In this document: positions 41,965-52,848 of the stretch, piece after piece
Layout of the letters: each line of letters opens with the position of its first letter
How positions within the stretch are numbered: the stretch's first letter is position 1
Source of the DNA: Sapria himalayana
Lineage: Eukaryota > Streptophyta > Magnoliopsida > Malpighiales > Rafflesiaceae
Assembly (NCBI GenBank): GCA_029783825.1
Contig: JAREIK010010268.1
Span: forward strand, 97,512-161,511
Length of the DNA: 64,000 bases
Reading direction: 5' to 3'
The notes under the pieces: generated by a model
What the model was told of the DNA's origin: nothing
The model's input: only the letters and a program-made list of their open reading frames with translations
Database searches by the model: none
Made by a program: the position numbers and the translations under genes

Positions 41965-42260
41965 ACATTGAACTTTTTTTATTTATTAATTTTGATTTGA
42001 TTGACAGGCTTAATTTTCGTATAGATATGATAACACAATATTCCCTATACAAAGCTTGTAGAAGTGACGGGATTTTTAACTAGACATAGTGCCCCACAAC
42101 TAGGACAACTTTATCATAGTAGAAAGATGGTGATCTTATGAGCTTGGGGAGATAAAGCAACATCAATTTAACGGATAGATTATACTTTATACACTGTCAT
42201 TAGATACATTGATGAAGAATATGTAATAAAATTTTATTATGTTTTTGTTTTAACTAAGTA
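41965..42260 (+). repeat. CACTA-related module, copy 1
   Basis: The sequence TTTGATTTGATTGACAGGC through GTTTTTGTTTTAAC aligns with 43325-43600 and with the reverse complement of 47825-48085. It contains AAGCTTGTAGAAGTGA, AGAAAGATG and CACTGTCATTAGATACATTGATGAA, shared by all three. It directly follows the TCTA array and loses similarity at about 42260. The other two copies continue into CACTA terminus sequence; this one does not. No open frame runs through it, so it is treated as non-coding transposon DNA. Confidence 0.75.
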
Positions 42261-42734
42261 AAACAAGGGTTGTGTAGATTGCAGTTATTCAAAATTATTA
42301 TGCAAAAAATATATTAATCACCCTTTGTTGCACATGAGCATGGTTGAGTGCTCCATTTTTCTATGTTCAAGTTTCTTATTTATTTGTTGATGGTTACTAC
42401 TGCTGACTATCAGTCTCTATTTTATATGCCATTTCTTTTGTTACTTGTCAGCTCGGTCATGGTGGGGTAGAGTAACACCCTTATAGGCCTTGGGACCGGG
42501 AGAGAGTTCTAGTTGGGAGGAGGTAAGATGCAAACTTTGATGTGCCAAGCTTGGCTCATGACTTGTCTTCCAGGTTTTCCTTGAAGACTTTTCAGAGATA
42601 TTTTTTAAAATTTAAATAAACTTCACATTTATTTATGTTGATAGTGAAGTTTTGTAGCATCTTTGTGAAGTATAAATGGGATAATATTAATTTGTTGCAG
42701 TTTTGTATCATCTGAGGCTATGTGATTATATATA
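42261..42734 (+). other. Unassigned interval with one possible exon
   Basis: No known family is recognised. A segment from about 42452 to 42524 has an acceptor-like TTACTTGTCAG before it and a donor-like GGAG/GTAAGATGC after it, is less AT-rich than its surroundings, and could be an exon fragment picked up by a transposon. All three frames are short and two contain a stop, so the call is weak. Confidence 0.25.
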
Positions 42735-43310
42735 TGTACAAATAATACTACATTTTATACGTACATATAAACTATAATACATATATACGTATATACTGAG
42801 TATATATGTATGTATATACCAAGTATATATATACGTATATAATGAGTATATACGTGCGTATGTACCGAGTATATATGTATGTATATACTGAATATATATG
42901 TATGTATATACCGAGTATATAAGTACATATATACGGAGTATATTTGTACGTATATACCGAGTATAGACGTATGTATATATGGAGTATATATGTACATATA
43001 ATACTACAGTAATATATAAATATACTATAGTAATATATGTAGTTAGTATATATGTACATATATATTGAGTACATATATATTCAGAATATATGTACATATA
43101 ATACTGCATAATTATATTTACTTATATACTGAGTATATATGTATATTTACTATAGTATATATGTACATATATGCTCAGTTTAAATGTACATATAATACTA
43201 TAGTATATATGTACATATACTACAGTAATATATGTAACTAGTGAAATGCTAGTATATATGTATATATACTCTACAGTATATATGTACATATATACTATAG
43301 TGTTATATAT
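42735..43310. repeat. 23-bp AT-rich minisatellite, block 1
   Basis: Units such as CCGAGTATATATGTATGTATATA repeat head to tail with a 23-bp period. From about 42795 to 42985 nine units are nearly in register; beyond that the units are more degraded and mixed with TACAGTAATATA words. It sits between module copies 1 and 2. Confidence 0.85.
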
Positions 43311-43314
43311 TTAT

Positions 43315-44072
43315 CTAAACATTCTTTATTTATTTATTTTAATTTGATTGACTGGTTTAAATTTCATACAGATATGGTACTGCAAAGTTCCTCATACTAA
43401 GCTTGTAGAAGTAAAGAAATTTTTCAATATACATGTTGCGCCGTCACTAAGATAGCATTTTCACAGCAGAAAGATGATGACCATAGGAGCTGGAAGAGAG
43501 AAAGCAACATTAATTTCATGGATAGAATATACTTTAAGCACTGTCAGTAGATAGATTGATAAATAAGATGTTATAAAATTTGGTATTGTTTTTGTTTTAA
43601 CAATGTAATAAATTGTATCACAATAATTTATTAACTAATTTTAATTTTTGTTAATTATAAATTATCTTTTATAGTTTTTGTTTTTATTCAATTTAATATA
43701 AAAACATAAAATTATATAATTAAATTTTTTGGAAAAATATAAAATAGAGAAAATAGTTTTGGAAAGAAAATAGAGAGGGATTTTTCCCATGATAGTTTAG
43801 CTAGGGAATTTTCTTTGCTAATTTAGCTAGGAAATTTTCTGAAGCTTAAAATTAAGGAGAAATTTAGCTAGGAAAATTATTAATTTAGCTAGAGATTTTT
43901 TTTTGCTAATATTTATTAGCTAGGAACACTTTCCCTCGTTAATTTTTAGCGATGAGTACTTTAGCTTGGGAAAGGTTCTGTCATTAATCCATTGTTATAT
44001 CCACTTTAGCTACAGAAACCCCCATTTAGCAAGAGGTTTTTTTAATGCTATTTGGGATTTTTCTTTATTGTG
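43315..44072 (-). mobile_element. CACTA-related module, copy 2, with CACTA terminus
   Basis: The first half aligns with module copy 1. The second half, from about 43600, is the reverse complement of the CACTA copy A 3' terminus. It has at least six TAGCTAGG-type motifs between 43797 and 43925, AGCTTGGGAAAGG near 43955, and ends in TTTTTCTTTATTGTG (about 44058-44072), a plausible degenerate CACTA TIR. It abuts the GATA array. No coding segment is seen, so it is a terminus fragment or a non-autonomous derivative. Confidence 0.75.
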
Positions 44073-46503
44073 AAATAGAAAAATAGATAGATAAACAAAT
44101 AAACATATAGATTGATTGATAAATAGAATGTGAGACAGATAGACAAATAGACAAATACATAGATAGACAGGCAGATAGATCGATCGATCGATCGTTATAT
44201 AGATATATAGACATATAGACATATATACAGATAAACAAATAGACAAATATAAAGAAACAAAATTAGACAGATCGACAGATAGACCGATAGATAGATATAC
44301 ATTTAGATAGGTAGACAACTACACAAGTAGATAGGTATACATGTAGACATATAGAGAGATAGATAGATAGATAAATAGATAATCAGATAATTAGATAGAA
44401 GATTAAAAGATAGATAGATAGACTGATATACAGATAGATAAATAGACTGATATACCGATAGATAGATAGACTGATATACAGATAGAAAGATAGAAAGATC
44501 GACAAATAGACAAATAGATAAATGGAATGATAGATAGATAGACTGATAGAGTGATAGAAAGAAAGATAGATAGACAGATAGACAGATAGAGGGATAGATA
44601 GATATAAAGATTTGACAGATAAAGAAATAAACAAATAGATAGTAGATAGAGAGATAGATAGATAGCCAGATAAAAAGATAGATAGTTAGAAAGATAGTCT
44701 GATAGACAAGTAGATAGGTAGGTATGATAAGTAGACATATAGATAGAAAGATAGATAGATAGATAGATAGACATAAATAAGAATAGACAGATAGATAGAT
44801 CGACAAATAGATAAATAGACTTCAAAAAAATAAATAAATAATTAGATAGATATATCAACAGATAGAAAGATAAAAATACAGATAGAAAGATAGATAGAAA
44901 TATAGATATAGAGATAGACATATAGATAGATATAAATATAAAAGATAGAGAGATAGACATATATACAGATATAAAGATAGACATATATACAGATATAAAG
45001 ATAGACAAATAGAAATATAGATAGATAAATAGATAGACATATAAATAGATAAATAAATAAATAATATATATATATATATATATTTATAGCCAGATAGCTA
45101 GATAGACATATAGACAAATATATAGATAGATTAGATTGATAGATATATAGAAAGACTGATAGGCAGATAAACACATTATAGATAAATAGAGAGAGATAGA
45201 TTGATAGATATATAGATAGATAGATAGATAGACACATATATAAGTATACATTTTGATTGATTATAGATAGATAAATAGATAGACAGACAGAAAAATAGAC
45301 AGATCCTTGATAGATTGATAGATAGACATATAAAATAATAAATAGATATATAGGCAGACAGATAAATAGATATATATATATATATATATAGAAAGATAGA
45401 TATATAAACACATAGATAGATAAAAAGATAGAAAGATATATAGATAGCCAAATAGAAAGATAGGTAGATATATAGATAGGCATATTGGCATATAAGGAGA
45501 TAGGCAGATAGATTGAAATAAAGATAGATAAATAGATAGAAATATTTATAGATATATAGATTGACAAAAAGATAGATAGATATATAAGAAAAAATATTGA
45601 AAGAAAAATAGATAGAATGATAGACATATAGATAGATAGATAATTATATAGATAGACATATAAATAGATAGATAGACAGATAGAAAAATAGATAGATATA
45701 TAGATAGATACATAAGTTTATAAATAGAAAGATAGAATGATAGAATGAAAAAATGATAGATAGTTTGATAGATAGATAGATAAATATATAGATAGATAAA
45801 CATATAGAAAGATAGAGAGAAAGATAAATATATAGATTGATAAATAGATAGACAAATAGATAGTTAGAAAGATAGACATAATGATAGATAGACATATAGA
45901 TAGGTAGATAAATAGATAGACATATAGATAGACAAATATATTGATAGTATGATAACTAGATAAATAGATAGATATACATGTAGACATGTAAATAAATAGA
46001 CAAATTGGTAGACATATAGATAGAGAGAAAGATAGATAGATAGACATATAAATAGATAGATAGACTAATATAAAGACAAATAGACAGAAAGATAGATCTA
46101 TAGGTAGATACATAGGTAGATAGATAGAAATACATAGATATACAAATAGATAGATAGATATACAGATATATATAAAGAAAGATAAATAAATTGATAGATA
46201 GATAGTCTAATAAACAAAAAGATAGTTCACCAAGTAGATAGACAGACAAACAGATTGATTTATTGATTGATTGATAGACATATAGATAGATATGCAGATA
46301 GGCAGATAGGTTGAGAGATAGATAAGCAGACAAGCTTATAGTAAGAGAGGCAGATTAATAGATAGACAAATAGACAAATAGATAGATAGACAAATAGATA
46401 GATAGATAGACAAATAAAATGATAGACAAAGAGACAAATAAACTGATAGACAAATAGGAAATAGAAAATAGACATGAAGATAGATAAAGAAAAAGACATA
46501 TAA

Positions 46504-46536
<33 letters not shown>

Positions 46537-47596
46537 TAAATCGATAGATAGATAGATAGGTAGTTAAGTAAGTAGATAGATAGATAGATAAAATGATAGA
46601 ATGCTAGATAGATCGATAAATAAACATATAGATCGATAGATATATATAAAGATAGATAGTTAGTTAGTTAGTTAAATATAATAAATAGATAGATAAATAG
46701 ATAGAGAGATAAATAAATAAATAAATACATATATAGATAGATATATAGATATATAGATAGATAGTTAGAAAGATAGATAGATAGATGGACAGATAAATAG
46801 ATAAATAGATAGATAAATTAACAGATAGAACAAAAAAGATAATTGTTAGATACATAAATATATAGATAAAAAGATATATTAATATATAGATAGATAGATA
46901 TTTAGAGAGATTGACAGAAAGATAGATTGACACATAGATAGATAGACATATAGTTAGATAGATAGATAGATAAATAGATGGATAGAAAGATAAATAGATA
47001 GATAAAGAGAGATATTGATAGATAGATAGATAAATATATATATATATAAAGATATATAGATAGACATATAGATAGATAGATAGGTTTATTGATTAATTGA
47101 CAGATAGATAGATAGATACATAATTAGATAAATATATAGATAGATAGATAGATATATAAATATATAGCTAGATATATAGATAGATAGATTGAAAGAATGA
47201 TAGATAGATTTAGAGATAGATAGGTATATAGATAGATTGATAGATACATAAACAGACATATATATAGATAGATAGATTGGTAGAAAGATAGATAGATAGA
47301 TAGATAGGTAGATAGGTAGATAGAGAGATAAATAGATAAAAATATAGACTTAACGACTTGTATACTTATATAGAGATAGATAGATAGATAGATAAATGCA
47401 TAGATAGATATACAGATAGATTATTGACAATTAGATAGATAGACATATATATAGATAACCAAATAGATAAATAGATAGATAGGCAATTAGAAAAATAGAT
47501 AGATAGACAAATAGATATATGATACATAAATAGATAGATAGATAGACACATAGACAGATAGATACATAGACATATATATAGTTAGACATATATAAC
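44073..47596. repeat. Degenerate GATA array between inverted CACTA modules
   Basis: About 3.5 kb of GATA/GACA units with GATA on the plus strand, opposite to the 26-kb array upstream. It is bounded on both sides by CACTA termini facing it. A small non-array word, GACTTAACGACTTGTATAC, lies at about 47347. Minus-strand open frames are again repeat by-products. Confidence 0.95.
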
Positions 47597-48092
47597 TCTA
47601 TCTAAATTAGCAAGGGAAAATCTGTACCTATTTTCATTCCAAAACAATTTTCATTAATTTATTTTTTTAAAAAAAATTTAATTAAATAATCTTATGTTTT
47701 TATATTTAAATTGAATAATACCAGAAAATATAAATGATAATTTATAATTAACAAAAATTAAAATCAATTAATAAATTATTTTGATATAATATTTACATAA
47801 TTAAAACAAAAACATAAAAATTTTTATTACATCTGATTCATCAATGTATCTAATGACAGTGCATAAAGTATAATTTATCCGTGAAATTTACATTGCTTTC
47901 TCTCTCCTGGCTTCTCCAGTCCCATCTTTCAGTTGCACCAAAGGTGTCCAAGGCATGGCGCATCATGTCTAGTGAAAAATCCCTTCACTTTTACAAGCTT
48001 CTTATGTAGAACATTGAGGTACCATATCTATACGAAATTTAAACCAGTCAATCAAATCAAAATAAATATTTTACAAGAGTAATGTTTAGATA
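47597..48092 (+). mobile_element. CACTA-related module, copy 3 (inverted)
   Basis: This is the inverted partner of 43315-44072. It starts with TTAGCAAGGGAAAATCTG next to the array, passes through TTTTCATTCCAAAACAATTTTC and TTTTGATATAATATTTACAT, shared with CACTA copy A at 10395-10560, and ends with CCAGTCAATCAAATCAAAAT, the reverse complement of the start of copies 1 and 2. It has fewer subterminal motifs than copy 2. No gene is present. Confidence 0.78.
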
Positions 48093-48099
48093 AAATATA

Positions 48100-48640
48100 A
48101 TACTATAGTATATATGTACATATATTCTTTAGTGTATATATACATATATACTATCATTTCACTAGATACATATATTACTATAGTATATCTACATATATAC
48201 TGTAGTATTATATGTACATATAAATTGAGTATATATGCACATATATACCATAGTATTATATGTACATGTATACTCATTATATTTGTACATATAATACTAC
48301 AAAATTATATGTACTTATATACTAAGTATATATGCACATATACTATTGTATATATGTAAATATACTGAGTATAATGTACATATATACTATAGTATTATAT
48401 GTACATATATACTCAGTATATACATACTTATATACTAAGTATATATGTACATATATACTCAATATATACATACTTATATACTAAGTATATATGTACATAT
48501 ATACTTTGTATATACATCCGTGTATACTCAGTATATATGTACATATATACTCATTATATATGTACTTATATACTATACGTCTATACTTATATACTGAGTA
48601 GATACATACGTCTATACCGAGTATATACATACGTCTATAC
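48100..48640. repeat. 23-bp AT-rich minisatellite, block 2
   Basis: Units such as CTCAGTATATACATACTTATATA and CTAAGTATATATGTACATATATA alternate with a 23-bp period, clearest at 48410-48580. The alternation suggests a 46-bp higher unit here. It follows module copy 3 just as block 1 precedes copy 2, forming the outer part of the large inverted structure. Confidence 0.85.
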
Positions 48641-49140
48641 GAGGTGGCGAGCTACTTCTCCCAAAATAGGACCCGATATTCTTCCCGACACTTGTGGCAT
48701 ATAAAAATCAGGTAATATTATATTTTTCTTTCCAATTAAATACAGTTTTGTGAAATCTAATATAATTACACGATGCCACATGAGATTCATCATCATCATG
48801 ATCATCCTAAGACCTTTTAAAATTAGAACCAATCATTGCAGAACCTACAACAAGAAAACTTATTTTCTCATACATACGCTTTGTACCAAGTGATAATTGC
48901 ATATCTATACAATTACTAAGAGATTTAAGACTAACCTCTGTATACCTAGCTGGGTTGAACTAGAATCATCTTCATGCCACAACTTTGGGAAAGTTCTATT
49001 ATCTATTGCTTTTATGATATGTATCGGTAAGCAATGCACCATGATGACTAGACCAGCCCGAGCAATTATATATTCAAATGTGTGTGTGAGTGAGTGTGTG
49101 TAAATGGGTGTGTATGTATCATAATATATACATGTCTATG
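48641..49140. other. Low-copy-looking interval with a LINE scrap
   Basis: This non-satellite sequence lies between two minisatellite blocks. Apart from the possible LINE fragment at 48914-49078 and a short TG-rich tract at 49078-49112, nothing recognisable is seen. Confidence 0.4.
48914..49078 (-). pseudogene. Possible LINE reverse-transcriptase C-terminal fragment
   Basis: One minus-strand frame is open for about 55 codons and includes ARAGLVIMVHCLPIHIIKAI followed by DNRTFPKLWHEDDSSS. Plant LINE proteins have a segment of this kind just after the RT palm, with a Gly-Arg-x-x-Leu-Ile start, a Pro-x-x-x-Ile-x-x-Ile-Asp middle and a Phe-Leu-Trp stretch. The match is by pattern only and the Phe-Leu-Trp part is altered. 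Nothing of the rest of a LINE is seen nearby. Confidence 0.3.
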
Positions 49141-49600
49141 AATAAATATATGTACCCACTAATGTATATACTTGGTATATAAGTACATATATACTCGATA
49201 TATACGTATGTATATGCTCAATATATATGTACATATATGCACGGTATATATGTAAATATATACGCGGTATATACGTACATATATACCCGGTATATATGTA
49301 CTTATATACTCAATATGTATGCATGTATATACCAAGTATAACGTACGTATATACTATAGTATATAAGTACGTATATACCATGTATATACGTATGTATATA
49401 CTACAGTATACACGTACATATATACTGAATATATACGTACATATATACTAAGTATATACAAAAATATAAACTCGGTTTATACGTACATATATACTCAGTA
49501 TATATGTACTTATATACTCTATATATACGTACATATATACTATAGTATATATGTATGTATATACTATAGTATTATATGTACGTATATATAATTATATAGC
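49141..49600. repeat. 23-bp AT-rich minisatellite, block 3
   Basis: The same family as blocks 1 and 2, with units such as CGCGGTATATACGTACATATATA. The end, ATAATTATATAGCCTCAAATGA, is an inverted match to TCATCTGAGGCTATGTGATTAT at 42708-42729, the outer border of block 1. Confidence 0.85.
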
Positions 49601-50238
49601 CTCAAATGACACACACACACACATCTACTTTCATGCAAATATACATACCATCAAAGACAACATAAGGATATAATCTAGGGCTTAAAAAACACACATATAG
49701 GTCTCTCAGGCATGGTCAGCATCATCTTGTTCTTTGTCCTCTTGTACTCCACACAGATAGAGAACATTGTTACACCTTCGACTGGAGCATAACATAGTAC
49801 ATTTACAAACCAATAAAGAACCTAACACTATGTCACTGATAAATAGATAGACTAGTGTATGCAACACCAACTGCCATTTGCTAGAAATTTTACATAACAA
49901 GATAATCATGACCTTATTTTAAAATTACTGAATCAAGATTACTCCAAGATTTCCAATCAACTGCCCATCTAAAAATTCTTGTGTGTTTCCCAGCTTCATT
50001 GATCAGTCCATGGTTAATTATAAAAAAGTTAGAAAGTACCAAACAAAAGGGAAATAAAAGTTTAAATGACAACATGCTACATGGTAATGAATTTTTCCAC
50101 ACCTGTACGTTCATTTAGGAATTGTATTGGCTATTAACATATCTACAGTTTAATTCCACCGATGATTGATAAAAAGTAGTAATAGTTCTGAACTGTGACA
50201 ACAAAGATGTGCACAAAATCAGAGTGTCAAGACCAAAC
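49601..50238. other. Unassigned interval, no gene supported
   Basis: After a short CA run this is moderately AT-rich unique-looking DNA. Short frames of about 66 codons occur on the minus strand but show no family features. Its position next to the P-loop fragment makes intron or flanking DNA of a captured gene possible. Confidence 0.35.
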
Positions 50239-50341
50239 CTGCATTTGTGTGGGACCAGAATTTTTTTATTCATCACATAGCTTCAGAAGCTATGGTGCTG
50301 TTCCCAGCACCAGGAGGACCAGCCAAGCCTTTTATATACCT
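50239..50341 (-). pseudogene. Decayed host-gene fragment with P-loop (uridine-kinase-like NTPase)
   Basis: Read on the minus strand from 50341, one frame gives RYIK then GLAGPPGAGNSTIASEAM, two TGA stops at 50270-50275, then IKKFWSHTNAG. GxxGPPGAGKST is the Walker A motif of plant P-loop kinases of the putative uridine kinase type, in which it is followed by a Glu-Val-Val-Arg-Arg-hydrophobic-Asn-Lys-x-Trp helix. Here the catalytic Lys is Asn, and the two Arg positions are TGA, as expected from CGA to TGA by cytosine deamination. It is a non-functional exon fragment. It lies just outside or inside the 3' end of CACTA copy B, which fits transposon capture of a host exon. The exact host gene is not certain. 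Confidence 0.6.
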
Positions 50342-50931
50342 ATATTAGGCTAAAAATCTACCCTAAATATTCGGGGACTCACAAACATATCATAGATATA
50401 TAAAAATAATAATTATAGACATGAACAAACACAAATCTAAGTTGATAGTCATAAATTTCAACATTTATCTAAAAGATGTCAAGCAATGAAGTTTAGAGAG
50501 AAAGAGAGTGTAAAAATAAAATATTTCAGAAATAATTAAAAAAATAAAAGCTCAGCCACTTTTTGATATAGCTCAAATCTATAAATATGGGACCCATGCA
50601 TTGGAAGGACCTTGGCAATGTCTGAATGCTTTGAATCATATTTTTTTCGTGCGTCTTACATCAGATGTCCTGAAAAGATTCGTTATTAGGTTAATTAGCA
50701 AAGAAAAGACCAAAACTAGAATATAAAAAATTAAAACCTCCAAAATAATCTCATCATGTTTTGCTACACATAGAAAAAAATCAAAAATAGTTAAGAAATA
50801 ATTATGATACGAAATCATCCTCATAATTAGTTGGTGATTTTTTGCTAGCCTCTCTTGTGAGGTTTCGCACCTGGATCTTGAATAGCTATCTATCACGTCA
50901 ATTTCACTTACTGTGACTCCATATAGAACAT
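50342..50931. other. 3' flank of CACTA copy B second gene
   Basis: AT-rich sequence. 50830-50931 aligns with 10620-10735 of copy A (shared GTGACTCCATATAG and TATTACATTCTTAATTTC words). The remainder, 50342-50830, has no seen match to copy A, which indicates an insertion, deletion or different 3' end. Confidence 0.5.
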
Positions 50932-52762
50932 CTACTGTTGTATTACATTCTTAATTTCATTCATCTCGCCATTCATTTTTTTAATTTCTTGCATGTCTTC
51001 CTTCAAATAATTAATCTGTTCATCATTCACTTCTTTTATTTCATTCATTTCTTCCATCAAATGAGATATTTGCTCATCCTTCTCTTTCATTTCAGTCTCC
51101 ATAACTTTAAAACATTCATTTGTTTCCATTACTTATTGTTCGACAACCTCATCCACCATTGCTATGACAAATGAATTAGAAGCATGACTACTAAAATAAA
51201 ATGCTACTCCCTTCGAGCCAATACCATACACTCACTGCTTCTTATGACCTATTATGGTCTCGAAATAGATAAAATCATAGTCAATTAGTTGAAGATGCAT
51301 AGAACCTCAATTTGTTAAGAAGTAGTTGTCAAACATTCCCTCATAAGTTCCTGAGATAAAATAGAGAAAAATACTATTCTAGATATACATAAAATAAATT
51401 AAATATTTTGCATTCCAAACAACATTCAAAATGAATAATAGTATTATGAAATTATATTAATATAACAGATTCTTACAGTAATCTTCTGAGACGTATTGTC
51501 AGCAAATTGACCATCCACTTTCTTCACATGAATCTTCTTGAATATCTCATAAAAATTAGGATCTCGACTCAATTCTTTCGCCTAGAATATGTATTTATTA
51601 AGTCATAAAAAAACAAATGATAAAAAATTTTAACAAAATTAATACAACCATGCATATATTTAATTTATTTTGACTATTAGGACAATGACTAAATATTTAA
51701 ATGTTTAAAATTTTAAAATTGAACCAAATCTCGAGCATGCTCAATGCTCGACTTTCGCCCTCCTGTGTGGTGAGACATTCCTGTACCTAGTCCAGCTACC
51801 TCATTTCATCGATTTTTGCTAGCAATCTATAATTTTGTCTTCACATCTAGCTCCTCCAATACCTAAGCTACTCGGGCCAGTCATCCTCGGACATAAAATC
51901 AAGCCTTTCTATTATATTCTTTAATTTATGGACAAAATCAGAATACCATTCACCAGCTTAGCTCTCCCACAATGACTTTATATTTCCATCAAATTTGTGT
52001 GCCCATGTGCATTGATTTTATATATAGAAAAATCACAAAAGAATTTTTTTTAATAACAATGACATAATTATTTACTTCTTGAATAATAACCAACATAATA
52101 GTTAACTAATTAGATAATTAATTTTCTATGTTTTTATTTATTATTTTTTCTTGAAAATCATTAAAATAAGACTCTTTTATTAATTCAGGAACTTTCTACA
52201 ATGAGAATGCTTTAGAATCAACTATTTTCTAGAAAAACATTGTAATTATAACCGAATACTTCTGAGATGGAATAAAATTATACAAATAAATAACTATGAA
52301 AAAAAGTAAATAATAACTAAATATTAAAAAACCACTAACATGAACATAATGATTTTTTATTCAAGTAATATTTACTTATATTTTATTCCTCCTATGTTCA
52401 ATCTCAATTACTAACTTGGTACATAATCCAAAGGAAGACATACCATTTGATAATGTCGATGGTTTTGTAAATGGGGGAAATATCATTGTAAAATGTGGTG
52501 TAGAAGATGATGATTGATCAAAAGTGTGTGTAGGAATGACAATTGGTGGTGGGCTTATATCTGATAAATGTTATAGTAAAGGTGTCAATGATGGTGATGG
52601 TGGTGAAAATAGAGATAGTGATTGTGATGATCAAGTCTAAATATGGTGGATATGAAATGGTACTGAATTTGCAACATGGTGTAATATTCTAGATGTATTT
52701 GGTCCATTACTCCATCCACTTCCACCTCTACCACGACAATGACCTTTATGATGAATAGCCAT
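50932..52762 (-). pseudogene. CACTA second gene, Ptta/TNPA-like, copy B
   Basis: The likely start at 52762 gives MAIHHKGHCRGRGGSGWSNG, a basic Gly/Arg-rich N-terminus, followed by a Ser/Pro/Thr-rich stretch from ATC repeats (52440-52640). PF03004-like segments are read at 51725-51830 (GTGMSHHTGGRKSSIEHARD) and 51480-51600 (AKELSRDPNFYEIFKK, then HVKKVDGQFADNTSQKIT). The latter ends at a donor-like ACTG/GTAAGAA, with a matching CTCAG acceptor near 51352. The C-terminus at 50932-51129 is an uninterrupted 65-residue coiled coil (MKEKDEQISHLMEEMNEI). In En/Spm such proteins bind subterminal repeats. Stops in the N-terminal half show decay. Copy A has the same parts. Confidence 0.7.
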
Positions 52763-52848
52763 ACATTTTAGAATAAAACACGCCAATAGATTTCTACAAA
52801 ATATAGAAAGTCTTTGATAGTTTAATATTATAATACAATTATAATAGT

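Noticed and set aside
42726..43109. Open frames rich in Tyr, Ile and Thr on the minisatellite blocks
   Set aside because: They arise from the 23-bp AT-rich unit, overlap in all phases and have no domain features.
49706..50114. Two minus-strand frames of about 66 codons as small genes
   Set aside because: No conserved motif, no homology recognised and AT-driven codon use. They may be intron or flank of a captured gene.
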